The translations under genes were made by a program, and so were the position numbers. DNA of 64,000 bases from CADCWK01 sp035944555 (GTDB lineage Bacteria > Chloroflexota > Chloroflexia > Thermomicrobiales > UBA6265): NCBI GenBank assembly GCA_035944555.1, contig DASZAY010000026.1:1-64000 (forward strand), given 5' to 3'. Shown here piece by piece: positions 51,079 through 60,336 of the stretch. The stretch's first letter is position 1, and each line of letters opens with the position of its first letter. The notes under the pieces were generated by a model that saw only the letters and a list, made by a program, of their open reading frames with translations, did not search any database and was not told the origin of the DNA.

Positions 51079-51549
51079 ATGCCTCTATTCAAGCCGGCAG
51101 CGCTGCTGCTCTCCACTCTCGCCCTCGTGCTCGGCCTGCTCCTGTCCGGGGTCGCCTCGACCGCGGCGCAGAGTGACGACGATCCAGATGGCGACGGCAC
51201 GCCATTCAACACGGCCTTCATCGGAAGCGCCAACCAGTCCGACGACGATGATGACGAGGCCGATAGCGACGATTTGGGGTTCAATCCTGATTTCATCGGC
51301 AGCGCCGACGACGGCAATGGCGATCGACCGCCGCGCGAGCCGGCCGCTGACACGGTCGACACGGACACGGGTGCCAACGACGAGTCCGAGTGGGCGGTCG
51401 AGTCCATGCCGAACACCGGGGCGGGAATGGTCGACTCCTCGCCGGCCCTGATGACGGTCCTGATCGGCGCCTTCGCGGCCATGATGCTGGCCGTCGCTGG
51501 CGGATCGGCGGTTCGTGGGCTGCGTGGTTCGGTCGTGCGCTCCCGCTAG
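51079..51549 (+). CDS. Sortase-type (MPNTG) surface-anchored acidic protein
   Basis: A 156-residue exported protein. Signal peptide LLLSTLALVLGLLLSGVASTAAQ, then a strongly acidic chain with two copies of an FN..FIGSA unit (FNTAFIGSA, FNPDFIGSA) each followed by Asp-rich runs that could bind calcium. The C-terminus has a complete cell-wall sorting signal: MPNTG at about residues 113-117, a hydrophobic segment (LMTVLIGAFAAMMLAVAGG) and a basic end (RGLRGSVVRSR). The motif is one residue off LPxTG and suits class E/F sortases of high-GC bacteria. No sortase gene is in the window. The ATG at 51079 follows GAAGGGACACGG. Confidence 0.75.
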   Translation: MPLFKPAALLLSTLALVLGLLLSGVASTAAQSDDDPDGDGTPFNTAFIGSANQSDDDDDEADSDDLGFNPDFIGSADDGNGDRPPREPAADTVDTDTGANDESEWAVESMPNTGAGMVDSSPALMTVLIGAFAAMMLAVAGGSAVRGLRGSVVRSR

Positions 51550-51583
51550 CCGGGCGCCACTCCTGCGGCGACCAGCCAGCACG

Positions 51584-51625
51584 GGAAGACGGCCCCACTC
51601 CTGTACAGGAGTGGGGCCGTCTTCC
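51584..51625. terminator. Bidirectional terminator
   Basis: A 42-base perfect palindrome (arms starting GGAAGACGGCCCCACTCC). It serves the convergent MPNTG protein and queG genes. Confidence 0.93.
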
Positions 51626-51629
51626 TGTC

Positions 51630-52856
51630 TCAGGTACCTTGCACCGATCCACCGAGCGCGGCGTATGCCTCAGCCCGGACCGACTTGTCAGGATCGTCGC
51701 GCCAGGCCGATATCAAGGCGTCAGCGATCCGATCGCGACCGGCACCACCGGTGACGTCCCGCTCGACGAGGCGTCCCAGCGCCCAGGCCGCGTGGCCGCG
51801 GACCAGGGGCTCGTCGTGGTATCGCGCCGCCCGGGCGAGAGTGTCGAGGTCCGCGTCCGTCCCGGTGTTGCCGAGCGCGACCGCGGCGTTCCGGGCCATC
51901 CCCACGCGCTTGGTCCGGAGCGTAGCCCGGCCGGTGTAGCGGGCGCGGAACTCGTCGTCGGTCATCTCCAGCAACCAGCGCAGCGACGGATAGGCGTGGT
52001 CGACGTGCCCGGGGAGGAACTCCGGGTCCGGCTCCGGCCGGGCCGCCTTCGTATACGGGCAGACCTCCTGGCAGATGTCGCAGCCGTAGACCCAGTCGCC
52101 CATCTTCGGGCGGATCTCGGCGGGGATGGCACCACGTTGCTCGATGGTCTGGAACGACAGGCAGAGCGGCGCCGAGACGGTGTACGGCGCGACGATCGCG
52201 CCGGTCGGGCACTTCGTCAGGCAGATCCGGCAGCGGCCACAGTCCCGGTCCAGCGGCGGGTCCGGCTCGAGGTTGAGGTCCAGCAGCAACTCGCCGAGCA
52301 TCACCCATGAGCCGTGGCCGGGGACGATGATGCAGGAATGCTTGCCGTACCAGCCCAGCCCGGACCGCGCCGCGACGGCGCGATCGACGATCCGGGCGTG
52401 ATCGACGAGTTGCCGCGCCTCGACCTCGTGCCCCAGCTCGGCCTCGATCGCCCGGTGCAGCGCCTTCATCCGTCGCTTGAGCAGCTTGTGGTAGTCGATC
52501 CCCCAGGCATAGCGGGAAATCCGGCCGCGCGGCTCGTCGTCGGGCCGGCCCGGGTCGATACTCCAGTATGCTACCCCGACGCTGACCAGCGACAACGCCC
52601 GGTCCATCAGTCGACGCGGGTTGGCGCTCACGGCGGCCCGGTCCGGGGTGAACCAGTCCATGCCGTCCATGTGCCCGGCAGCGATGTGATCGACGAGGTG
52701 CTGCTCCAGCCCGGGGAAGGAATCGGCACCCGTCACGGCGCAGACCGTCAGGCCCTGCTCCCGGGCCAGGCGCCGGACGAGCGCGGACAACCGTTGTCTG
52801 CCGGACGCCGCCGGCGGGCCCGGGGTACCGATCTTGATGGTCGAAGGGTGGCTCAT
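51630..52856 (-). CDS. queG: Epoxyqueuosine reductase
   Basis: A 408-residue cobalamin and iron-sulfur enzyme that reduces epoxyqueuosine to queuosine in tRNA. The N-terminal B12-binding part has RYAWGIDYHKLLKRRMKAL near residue 115 and LGWYGKHSCIIVPGHGSW near 167 (split as GWYGKH and PGHGSW). Two 4Fe-4S motifs follow: CGRCRICLTKCPTGAI near 212 and GCDICQEVCPYTK near 260. The C-terminus ends in a HEAT-like repeat part (about 300-400: LGNTGTDADLDTL, AAWALGRLV), as usual. The ATG at 52856 is chosen; longer reading upstream is antisense to the next gene. Confidence 0.95.
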   Translation of the reverse strand: MSHPSTIKIGTPGPPAASGRQRLSALVRRLAREQGLTVCAVTGADSFPGLEQHLVDHIAAGHMDGMDWFTPDRAAVSANPRRLMDRALSLVSVGVAYWSIDPGRPDDEPRGRISRYAWGIDYHKLLKRRMKALHRAIEAELGHEVEARQLVDHARIVDRAVAARSGLGWYGKHSCIIVPGHGSWVMLGELLLDLNLEPDPPLDRDCGRCRICLTKCPTGAIVAPYTVSAPLCLSFQTIEQRGAIPAEIRPKMGDWVYGCDICQEVCPYTKAARPEPDPEFLPGHVDHAYPSLRWLLEMTDDEFRARYTGRATLRTKRVGMARNAAVALGNTGTDADLDTLARAARYHDEPLVRGHAAWALGRLVERDVTGGAGRDRIADALISAWRDDPDKSVRAEAYAALGGSVQGT

Positions 52857-52958
52857 ACTGCTTTCCGGGACTGCCATGTTCCAGGTCTTTGGGCGTAGAC
52901 TACGCGCGAAATACCGCGCCACGCCCGACGCGCGGCGACGGACACCCCGCGGAGACGT

Positions 52959-54143
52959 ATGCGAAGCGTAACCGTCTCGAACGCAAGGCGCCCCGTGATC
53001 CGTACCTTCCCGAAGACAGCCCACGCCGCTGGTGCCCCTCTGGCCCATCGACTGGGTGTGATTGCCGTGTGTCTCACGCTGGTCCTCGCGTTGCTGGGGC
53101 CTGCTCCGATCCGGGCGCGGGAAGGGGCCAGCCTCGGTCAGGTGGAGCCGACATCCTCTGCACTGAGCGCCCAGCCGGATGAGGCGCCGTCGGACGTCCC
53201 GACCACGATGCCGACGCAGGAGCCGAGCCTCCCACCAACGGAGGAACCCACCGTCCCGCCGACGGAAGAGCCGACCGTCCCGCCGACGCAGGAGCCCTCC
53301 CCGACCCCCATCCCGTCGATCCGCCCGAGCGACCTCCCCATTCCGCCGCCAACCAGGCCCGTTGACCCGCCACCGACGACACGCCCGTCCAGCCCGTCGG
53401 TCATCACCCCGCCGCCCGGCCCGGCCCCGACCGAGTTCCCCGTCCCACCGACCAGCGACGGCGTGGGAGCGCCGGTCATGCTTACGGACGGCTTCGAGGA
53501 CGCCGGGACGGGATTGCTCGGGGAGACCCGGGTGACGGAAACCAGGACGATCGGCGCCTATGAGAACGGCCGGTACCGGATGGAGATCACCGGCCCGGAG
53601 GTCGCGCCGGACCTGATCGCGCTGGTCCGGTCGCCGGTCCTGGTCGACGCGACCGTCGAGGCGACGGCCCGGATCGACGGGACGGTCAGTGGACGGTACG
53701 TGATGGCCATCTGCCGTGAGGTTCCCGGTTCCGGCGGGTACCGGGCCTACCTCAGCCCGGAGGACGGCTACTTCGCCATCACCCGGTTCCAGCCCGGCAG
53801 CGTGCCGGAGATCCTGCAGGACGGGTTCTCCGACGAGCTGCAGGTCGGCAACGAGCCGTTCACGTTCGCCTTCTCGTGCAGCGGCTTCGTGCTCGAGTTG
53901 CGTGTCAATGGCGACACGGTCAGCATCGCCGCAGACAACTCGTTCGCCGCCGGCACCGTCAGCATCGGAACCGGTTACTTCGCCGATGCTCCCGACGGAC
54001 CGGTCACGACGTTCTTCGAGGACCTGACCGTTCACGGCATCGCGGCCCTCGCTGAGGATATCGCCGCGCTAGGGATTGCTGGCGAACCCGGAGCGGTCCG
54101 GCTGCCAGGTGAACGTTTGGGCTGGCGCCCGGACCGGGACTGA
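52959..54143 (+). CDS. Secreted protein with Pro/Thr linker and C-terminal beta-sandwich
   Basis: A 394-residue exported protein. A hydrophobic signal (LGVIAVCLTLVLALLGPAPIRA, about 32-53) is followed by a 110-residue linker with tandem PPTEEPTV units (24-base repeats in DNA) and PxP runs. Residues about 170-370 form a beta-rich domain (FEDAGTGLLGE, YRMEITGPEV, RFQPGSVPEILQDG, LELRVNGDTVS, FFEDLTVHG) resembling concanavalin-like or DUF1080-type domains that bind sugars; assignment is by pattern only. The function is unknown. ATG chosen by Arg-rich start before the signal; other in-frame starts are possible. Confidence 0.7.
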   Translation: MRSVTVSNARRPVIRTFPKTAHAAGAPLAHRLGVIAVCLTLVLALLGPAPIRAREGASLGQVEPTSSALSAQPDEAPSDVPTTMPTQEPSLPPTEEPTVPPTEEPTVPPTQEPSPTPIPSIRPSDLPIPPPTRPVDPPPTTRPSSPSVITPPPGPAPTEFPVPPTSDGVGAPVMLTDGFEDAGTGLLGETRVTETRTIGAYENGRYRMEITGPEVAPDLIALVRSPVLVDATVEATARIDGTVSGRYVMAICREVPGSGGYRAYLSPEDGYFAITRFQPGSVPEILQDGFSDELQVGNEPFTFAFSCSGFVLELRVNGDTVSIAADNSFAAGTVSIGTGYFADAPDGPVTTFFEDLTVHGIAALAEDIAALGIAGEPGAVRLPGERLGWRPDRD

Positions 54144-54192
54144 GCACGCTGCTCGCATCGCCGGCCACTGACCCGGCCTCCCGTATCCGACG

Positions 54193-55182
54193 CTACACGC
54201 CGCCCGTACCGAACAGCTCCGCGACGGACACGCCAGCCAGTGTGGCGAGCGCATCCGGCCCCACCAGACCACCCTGCGCACCGTAGGCCGTGATCGCCGA
54301 CGCCCCGAGCGCGTTGGCCAGCCGTGCCGTCCGCTCCCACGACCAGCGCCGCGCCATCCCCCAGGCCACTCCGGCCGCGAATGCGTCGCCGGCGCCGGTC
54401 GGATCGACGACATCCACGGTCAGGCCGGGGACGTCCACGTACCTACCCCGCTCGCAGACCCGGCATCCGTCGGCCCCGCGCGAGATGACACACGTCCGCA
54501 TGTTGGAGCCGACCATTCGCCCGCGGATCAGGTCCGTCGCCGCGTCGAGGTCGTCCGTCCCGGTCAGCGCGACGATCTCCGCGACATTGGCGACTAGCGT
54601 GTCGAACCGCAGCGCCACCTCCAGCGCGTCGGGGGTGGCAGGGTGGCCGTCCTCCACGAGAAAGGTCGTCGTGCCCAGCAGCCGCGTCCGGGGGGAGCTA
54701 TGGGCTGGCAGGTCGGTCAACCAGCGACGCAGGGCGTGGTCGGCCATGTCCATGACCACGACGTCATGGGCGAACAGCCCGGTCAGATCGAGGGGGTCGC
54801 GATGGGCGATGGCGGCGCCGGGGTGCCAGAAGATCGTCCGGTCGGGCGGGTCCCTGGTCACGACGATCGTGCAGCGGTCGGTAGGCTGTCCCAGCCGGAC
54901 GGTGACGGCAGTGGCGTCGATGCCTGGCTCATCGGCAAGCGCCGCCCGGAGTCGCTCGCCGTCCGCGTCCTCCCCGACCCGCCCGACCAGGGTGACGGCC
55001 GCGCCGATCCGGGCCAGCACGACCGCGGTATTGCCGGACGCCCCACCCGGCGCCTCGACCTCCTCAGTCGCGACCGCGTAGTCCCCGACCGGCGGCATGG
55101 ATGGGACAACCACCAGTCGATCCCACGACAGCACGCCGAGGATCGCGATCCGTGGCTTCGGCCCCATTCCCACCTGACTCAT
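54193..55182 (-). CDS. PfkB-family carbohydrate kinase
   Basis: A 329-residue ribokinase-like kinase. Marks: GGASGNTAVVLARIGAAVTLVGRVGEDADG near residue 45 (split as GGASGNTAVVLARIG and GRVGEDADG), and the second PfkB signature VVDPTGAGDAFAAGVAWG near 265 with the catalytic Asp (GAGD). Residues between contain the substrate lid and NVAEIVALTG near 205, where the NxxE magnesium motif is seen. A sugar or nucleoside is the likely substrate. Divergent from the CitE-like gene, 21 bases apart. Starts at ATG 55182 behind GAGGGGAA. Confidence 0.92.
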   Translation of the reverse strand: MSQVGMGPKPRIAILGVLSWDRLVVVPSMPPVGDYAVATEEVEAPGGASGNTAVVLARIGAAVTLVGRVGEDADGERLRAALADEPGIDATAVTVRLGQPTDRCTIVVTRDPPDRTIFWHPGAAIAHRDPLDLTGLFAHDVVVMDMADHALRRWLTDLPAHSSPRTRLLGTTTFLVEDGHPATPDALEVALRFDTLVANVAEIVALTGTDDLDAATDLIRGRMVGSNMRTCVISRGADGCRVCERGRYVDVPGLTVDVVDPTGAGDAFAAGVAWGMARRWSWERTARLANALGASAITAYGAQGGLVGPDALATLAGVSVAELFGTGGV

Positions 55183-55203
55183 GCCCGCTTTCCCCTCTGG
55201 TCC

Positions 55204-56229
55204 ATGGAGGCGCACTCCGGCCGTCGGGTATCGTACTCGCCGATCCGCACCCGGACGTCCTGTCCGGACCATTCCCGGAGGGTACGTTCCATCGACGCCA
55301 ACCAGCCACACCCGCAGGGCATCCGCCGGACCCGCAGCGTCCTCTCCGTCCCGGCGATCCGGTCCGACCTGATCCCGAAGGGCCTCGCGTCGGCCGCCGA
55401 CATGATCCTGATCGACCTTGAGGCGTCTGTCGCGGCGGCCGACAAGGACCGGGCTCGGTCCAACGCGGTCGATGCGCTGGCGCGGCTGGACTTCGGCCGG
55501 ATGCCCCGGGCCGTCCGGATCAATGCCGTCGCGTCGGGCCTCGCCTACCGGGACCTGATCGCCCTGTTCGAGGGGATGGACAATCCGATCGATTTCGTCG
55601 TCGTACCTCAGGTCCGGGACGCCGGCGACATCCACCACGTCGACCGGCTCCTGGAGCAACTGGAGCTGACGACCGGTCGGACGACCCGCACCGGGCTTGA
55701 GGTGATCATCGAGGAGGCGACGGCGCTGCGGGATGTCGGCGCGCTGGCCCGGGCGAGCGACCGGCTCGAGGCGCTGGTCTACGGGCCGGGCGACCTTGCC
55801 GCCGCGCTGGGGATGCCGATGCGCTCGCTGGGCGTACCGGATGAGTGGGACGACTCCTACCCCGGCCACCGCATCCACCACATCCTGGCCGAACTGCTGG
55901 TCGCAGCCCGGGCAGCCGGGCTCCGGGTGATCGACGGCCCCTTTGCCCGGATCGGTGACGACGAGGGGCTCCGGCGGGCGGCACTGGTGTCACGGGGGAT
56001 GGGCTACGACGGCAAGTGGTGCATCCACCCCTCCCAGATCGCGACCGTCAACGCCGCCTTCTCGCCATCGGACGACGAGATCGCCCATGCACGCAGGATC
56101 GTGGCGGCGCTGGACGAGGCAGCTGGCGAGGGTCTTGGCGCCGTCACCGTCGACGGGCACATGATCGATCTCGCCAATGTCCGCCTCGCTCGCCGGACGC
56201 TGGCGATGGTCGAGGACCTGCCGACGTAA
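55204..56229 (+). CDS. HpcH/HpaI (CitE-like) aldolase/lyase
   Basis: Up to 341 residues, a TIM-barrel lyase resembling CitE and malyl-CoA lyases. Marks: RSVLSVPAIRSDLIPKGLAS, MILIDLEASVAAADKDRAR with the metal-site Glu, VVVPQVRDAGD with the barrel strand, IIEEATALRD with the second acidic ligand, YGPGDLAAALG with the acidic ligand, and GKWCIHPSQIATVN, typical of the family. It would cleave or form a C-C bond of a CoA thioester. The start is unclear: the ATG at 55204 has no ribosome site, while GGAGGG precedes an ATC at 55291 that gives a normal-length N-terminus. Confidence 0.88.
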   Translation: MEAHSGRRVSYSPIRTRTSCPDHSRRVRSIDANQPHPQGIRRTRSVLSVPAIRSDLIPKGLASAADMILIDLEASVAAADKDRARSNAVDALARLDFGRMPRAVRINAVASGLAYRDLIALFEGMDNPIDFVVVPQVRDAGDIHHVDRLLEQLELTTGRTTRTGLEVIIEEATALRDVGALARASDRLEALVYGPGDLAAALGMPMRSLGVPDEWDDSYPGHRIHHILAELLVAARAAGLRVIDGPFARIGDDEGLRRAALVSRGMGYDGKWCIHPSQIATVNAAFSPSDDEIAHARRIVAALDEAAGEGLGAVTVDGHMIDLANVRLARRTLAMVEDLPT

Positions 56230-56280
56230 TGCTGCGTCTAACCACGACCTGATCGGGCTGGTGAAGATCACCGTGACACC

Positions 56281-56314
56281 GAAGCCCCGCTCCATGGCGA
56301 TGGGGCGGGGCTTC
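56281..56314. terminator. Bidirectional terminator
   Basis: Stem GAAGCCCCGCTCCAT with ATGGGGCGGGGCTTC (one T-G pair), loop GGCG; convergent between the CitE-like gene and the DUF2207 gene. Confidence 0.85.
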
Positions 56315-56339
56315 GTTCGTCGTGAGACAGCGATTCAGA

Positions 56340-58475
56340 TTATCCGAAGCCGCGGGAGCCACCGCCGCCGCCGCCGCCGAAGCCACCGCCGCCGCCGAAG
56401 CCGCCTCCACCGCCACCCCAGCCGCCGCCTCCGCCACCACCACCGAAGGTGCGGGACGCGGCGTTGAGCATGTCGAACAGCCCGGAGGCCCCGCCGCTCA
56501 GCCCACCGAACGCGCCACGGGAGGCGTCATTGAGGTCCGGCATGCCGCCACCTCCACCGCCGAAGTCGCTGCCATCACCGCCCGGGGCACCACCGCCGCC
56601 ATGGTGCATCCCGCCACCGCCCCAACCCGGCCCGATGATCACTACCGGCGAACCGCCGCGTCCATAGCGCCGACGCCGGCCGCCGTAGCCGCGGTGGGGA
56701 TCGATCCCGCCGCCACCGAAGGAGCCCATCATCATCTCGATATCCGGCCCGATGCCGACTTGTTCGAACCGGTCGACGAAGTCCCGCTCCAGCCCGAAGG
56801 CCACGGCGTACGGCAGGTAGCGCTGGAAGATCGGCTGAGCCGTCTCGACGTCCAGCTTCTCGTAGCGGTCCAGCGAGGCGAGGTAGCGCTTGAACGCCTG
56901 CCACTGGGCGGCCGCCTCGGCTCCCGCGACCGTCTTCTGCGGCATCTTCGACCCGAGGGAGCGGGCCACGAACAGCAGGATCAGGGCGACGACCAGCGGC
57001 GCGAGCAGCCAGAAGGACAGGGCTCCGGCCATCTGGAATACGAGGAAGGCGCCGAAGAGCCCGACGAACAGCGCGATCTTCGTTGCCCGGTTCCATGCCT
57101 GCCGCGTCTCGCCCGGCGACCGGTTAAAGTAGCCGCGCTGGACCAGCTCCGCGTAGATATCGTCCTGCAGCTTGCCGACGTTGACGTCGAAGCGTGGCTT
57201 GACCTGGCTAAGCAGGACCTGCGTGCCAACCGCCGATTCGCCACCGAACAGCACCTGGATCAGGCCCCGCTCGATTGGGCTGAGGCCGGCAGGGTCCTGG
57301 CGCAGCGTCACCTGGTAATCGACCATCCCGCCGCCATCGTCGGCCGGGTCGACGCCAAGGATGTTGCGATGCTGGAGATCGACGAGGGTGGCGACGAGGT
57401 CGCGCTGATGGGCCACCTCGTCGACGAGGGCGCCGGCGGCGCCCGGCGCGAGGTCGCTGGGCGGCTGCGGGATGATGTCGGCGACGAGCCCGACGTGCGG
57501 ATCGCGGCCCCGGACGTACCAGAACGCGAACAGCGCGATGCCACCCCCGATGGCGAGCAGCAGCGCCGCGCCGAGGGCGAACAGCCCGTAGGTGGCCCGC
57601 CGGTCGGCGGCCTCGGCCTCGGCCCGCCGCTGGTCGTCATCGGCCACCTGCCATGACGGGGCGGTGATATCGAGGATCGGCGGGAACTGGAGCCGGACGT
57701 AGAGCCCCTCCCCGGCGGTCAGGTCCGTCGCGTTGAAGGTCCAGGTCTGGCCGTCGGTGGTGAACTCGCTGTTCCTGGCCGGGTCAAGTCCCTGTCCCGG
57801 GTTGGCTGGCAGGTCGCTGTCGTCGTCGTACTGGTCGACCAGCGCCTGATCGACCGGCACCGCCTGCGGCAGGATGATCGTCGCGGAGGCATTCTCGATC
57901 GGCGCGACGTCAGTCACGTCAGTGGCGATCGCGTTCCACCACACCTGCTGATTGTTGTCGGCGGGATAGTCGCGGACTGCCCCGGCGACGGCATACGTCA
58001 GGACAAAGGTGCGGGTCGCGTTGTTGGTGCGCGGGAACGACCAGTCGATCTGGACGTCGGACGCCGTCTGGACCGCTGCCCAGGTGTTGGGTGTGTCACG
58101 GTCGAAGCTCGAGGACCGCACCATCTCGTAGGGCACGAGCTGGCCATCGATCTCCTCGGCCACGCTGATGTTGCCCAGGCGCTCGACGTTGTCCGTCGGG
58201 ATCGTCGCGAAGGCGGTACGGAACGGTCCACCGTCAAACTCGACGACCTGCCGCTCGGTAACGTTGATCACGCCATCCTGCTGGACGTTCAGGGTGACGT
58301 CGTAGTCCTGCCAGAGGACGGACTGCGACTGCGCCCCGGTCGGCGCGGCCAGCACCGGTAGGACCAGCAGCGCGAGCAGGAACGCGAGCATCACCGCCCG
58401 GAGAGCCCCGGCGCGGGACCGGCCGAGCGGGCCACGGTGGGCGGGGTTCGGATGCGCTGCCGCGAGACGGTACAT
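56340..58475 (-). CDS. DUF2207-type membrane protein with Gly-rich C-terminus
   Basis: A 711-residue membrane protein. Signal segment (about 25-50, LAFLLALLVLPVLAAP), a beta-rich extracytoplasmic domain (about 52-280, YDVTLNVQQDGVINVTERQ and GLYVRLQFP), a membrane segment (GLFALGAALLLAIGGGIALF), a cytoplasmic region with a winged-helix-like part (about 330-440), two more membrane segments (about 460-500), then a cytoplasmic part and a Gly-rich tail of about 50 residues. This is the DUF2207 architecture, widespread and uncharacterised. The Gly-rich tail (56340-56460) is a G/C-biased repeat. GAGGAG precedes the ATG. Confidence 0.9.
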   Translation of the reverse strand: MYRLAAAHPNPAHRGPLGRSRAGALRAVMLAFLLALLVLPVLAAPTGAQSQSVLWQDYDVTLNVQQDGVINVTERQVVEFDGGPFRTAFATIPTDNVERLGNISVAEEIDGQLVPYEMVRSSSFDRDTPNTWAAVQTASDVQIDWSFPRTNNATRTFVLTYAVAGAVRDYPADNNQQVWWNAIATDVTDVAPIENASATIILPQAVPVDQALVDQYDDDSDLPANPGQGLDPARNSEFTTDGQTWTFNATDLTAGEGLYVRLQFPPILDITAPSWQVADDDQRRAEAEAADRRATYGLFALGAALLLAIGGGIALFAFWYVRGRDPHVGLVADIIPQPPSDLAPGAAGALVDEVAHQRDLVATLVDLQHRNILGVDPADDGGGMVDYQVTLRQDPAGLSPIERGLIQVLFGGESAVGTQVLLSQVKPRFDVNVGKLQDDIYAELVQRGYFNRSPGETRQAWNRATKIALFVGLFGAFLVFQMAGALSFWLLAPLVVALILLFVARSLGSKMPQKTVAGAEAAAQWQAFKRYLASLDRYEKLDVETAQPIFQRYLPYAVAFGLERDFVDRFEQVGIGPDIEMMMGSFGGGGIDPHRGYGGRRRRYGRGGSPVVIIGPGWGGGGMHHGGGGAPGGDGSDFGGGGGGMPDLNDASRGAFGGLSGGASGLFDMLNAASRTFGGGGGGGGWGGGGGGFGGGGGFGGGGGGGSRGFG

Positions 58476-58677
58476 GGCGATTCTCCTCGCGGTCACGGAC
58501 GCGCGACGGGTTCGGACGAGTAGGGGGGTACCCGGGCGATGTACACGGTGTCCAGCATGAAGCCAGCCAGCGCCGCGATTGTCACCGATTGGTAGCACCG
58601 ACGTCACGGTCGATCCGGGGTCAACAACCGGACGTGGCCGCCGTACCCCGGGTTCCCGGCCGGGTGGCGGCTGCTGG

Positions 58678-59238
58678 TCAGGACGACGCGCGCCCGTTGG
58701 TTGGTTCCGAGACGAGGTCATGGAGCGAGTTGAAGAAGGCGACGGCCGAGACCCGGCCACCGTCGCCGGTCTGGTTGACGGTGATGGTCACCTCGCTGCC
58801 GTCCGGTACTGGCTCAGCCAGCACGGTCGTCGTGAGGGTTCGCTTCGCGACGAACCAGTAGACGACCCCGGGAACGACCAGCACGAGCAGCAGCAGGATC
58901 GCGATACCGGTATTGGGACGCGCGCGACGAGTAAACGTCATGGCCGTCTCGCTGGTCGTGGCCACCTGCCAGCCGGCCTCGCGATAGCGCCGGGTCGCCT
59001 GGCGGAGAATCGTCTCCGGGCGAAGCGGGGCCCACTCGTCCAGCCGGAACGGTGTCCGCTCGACCTGGGCCAGCGCCACACCTCCCCCGATCACCGCACC
59101 GATCACTGCCGCCAGTGAGACAACGTAGAGCCATGAGACGTCGATGGTCGTCATCAGCCGCAGCACCAGGGCGATGACCGCCCCGACCAGCAGACCGACC
59201 GCCGCCCCGACGCCCAGCCCCGTCCACACCCGTTCCAT
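58678..59238 (-). CDS. Membrane protein, paralogue trio member 1
   Basis: A 186-residue protein. Two N-terminal helices (GVGAAVGLLVGAVIALVLRL and WLYVVSLAAVIGAVIGGGVAL) precede a cytoplasmic stretch with ILRQATRRYREAGWQVATT, a third helix (GIAILLLLVLVVPGVVYWFV) and a C-terminal beta domain ending VSAVAFFNSLHDLV. The same layout, with AxxxF/Y..(K/R)GW and PG..Y motifs, occurs in the genes at 59358 and 60337, so the three are tandem paralogues. Function unknown. ATG at 59238 with GGGAGC upstream. Confidence 0.75.
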   Translation of the reverse strand: MERVWTGLGVGAAVGLLVGAVIALVLRLMTTIDVSWLYVVSLAAVIGAVIGGGVALAQVERTPFRLDEWAPLRPETILRQATRRYREAGWQVATTSETAMTFTRRARPNTGIAILLLLVLVVPGVVYWFVAKRTLTTTVLAEPVPDGSEVTITVNQTGDGGRVSAVAFFNSLHDLVSEPTNGRASS

Positions 59239-59357
59239 CTGTTTTTCGCTGCTCCCATTCGCCCGGTAAGCGCCGGGGCCCGAACGATCGGGCCACCCCA
59301 GCGCTCGACGGATCAATCGTGGCAAAGGCGCGGGTGGATGTCCAACGGTCGCCCGAA

Positions 59358-60263
59358 TCAGCGGTCGCCCCCACGATTCCGCCGGGGCTTGCGCTCGTCC
59401 CCTCTGTCCCTGGCCCGGCTGGCCGCGGATCGCCGCGCTGCCTCAGGGTTGGCCGGCGGGGGCCAGTCCTCGTGGAACGCCTCCGCGCTCGGGTAGCCCG
59501 CCCAAGCCCGTGCGTCACGATACGGGTCGAGTCCTGGGTCCTCTCGCGGCGGGATCCGGAAGTCCGTCGCCTGCCGGACGGCATCCTGGTCGTGACGCGG
59601 GTCGAAGCGCCGCTCCAGCGCTTCCTCGTCGGAGAGGATGACCTGCTCCGTGAAGGGTACGTCCCGGGATCCGCTGTCATGGCCCAACGGTTGCGGGTCC
59701 CCGCCCGGTCCGATCTCCAGTCCCGGTAGTGCGCTCATGAACCGGTCAGCCGAGCGGTCGCCACGGCTCTGGGTCATCCGGACCCGGGTGCCGTCCATGA
59801 CCGGGTAGATCTCCAGGGTGACGACTGTCTGTCCGGAACGGTCACCGAACATCAGGTAGAGCAGACCGGGGATGATCCCGACGATGAGCAGGCACCCCAG
59901 CGTCCCGACGTCGAGTCGCTGGTTGCGGCGGACGAACACCTTGTAGTCCGCGTCGTCCCGCTGGGCTTCCCAGCCCTTTCCGGCGAAGAAGATCGACGTG
60001 GCGCGCTCGAACTCGTGCGCGGGTGTCCTGACGACCCCGTCCCACTCCGACGGACGGGCCTGAAGCCGGGCACTATCGGCGATGACTGCCAGGAGCAGGA
60101 CGACGAACGTGACGAAGACCGGCCCGACCCAATTGTCCGCCAGCCGCCGGTCCCCATCGCCGAGCATCGCCCCGAGCCAGGCGATACCGAGGGCCAACAG
60201 CAGGACCACCCCGCCGACGAGAAAGGGGAACTGCCTCATTGCACTATTGAGCCACGGATTCAC
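59358..60263 (-). CDS. Membrane protein, paralogue trio member 2
   Basis: A 301-residue protein with the trio layout: helices FLVGGVVLLLALGIAWLGAM and VFVTFVVLLLAVIADSA, cytoplasmic EFERATSIFFAGKGWEAQRDD, helix VGTLGCLLIVGIIPGLLYLM, and beta domain QTVVTLEIYPVMDGTRVRM. It alone has a C-terminal extension of about 130 charged, Arg/Asp/Pro-rich residues. GTG at 60263 follows GGGAGG directly and is preferred; an ATG at 60239 is an alternative. Function unknown. Confidence 0.75.
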   Translation of the reverse strand: MNPWLNSAMRQFPFLVGGVVLLLALGIAWLGAMLGDGDRRLADNWVGPVFVTFVVLLLAVIADSARLQARPSEWDGVVRTPAHEFERATSIFFAGKGWEAQRDDADYKVFVRRNQRLDVGTLGCLLIVGIIPGLLYLMFGDRSGQTVVTLEIYPVMDGTRVRMTQSRGDRSADRFMSALPGLEIGPGGDPQPLGHDSGSRDVPFTEQVILSDEEALERRFDPRHDQDAVRQATDFRIPPREDPGLDPYRDARAWAGYPSAEAFHEDWPPPANPEAARRSAASRARDRGDERKPRRNRGGDR

Positions 60264-60336
60264 ACCACCTCCCGACGGGACCCCGTTGTCCCGGGTTGGC
60301 TTCACCAAGCCGACAGGCCCGTTTCGATCATCGCGG

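Noticed and set aside
52857..54035. N-terminal extension of queG
   Set aside because: The extra 393 codons are antisense to the secreted protein at 52959-54143, and QueG family members start at the ATG used here.
56340..56460. CRISPR-like or satellite repeat
   Set aside because: The period is short and irregular and encodes the Gly-rich tail of the DUF2207 protein; no spacers.
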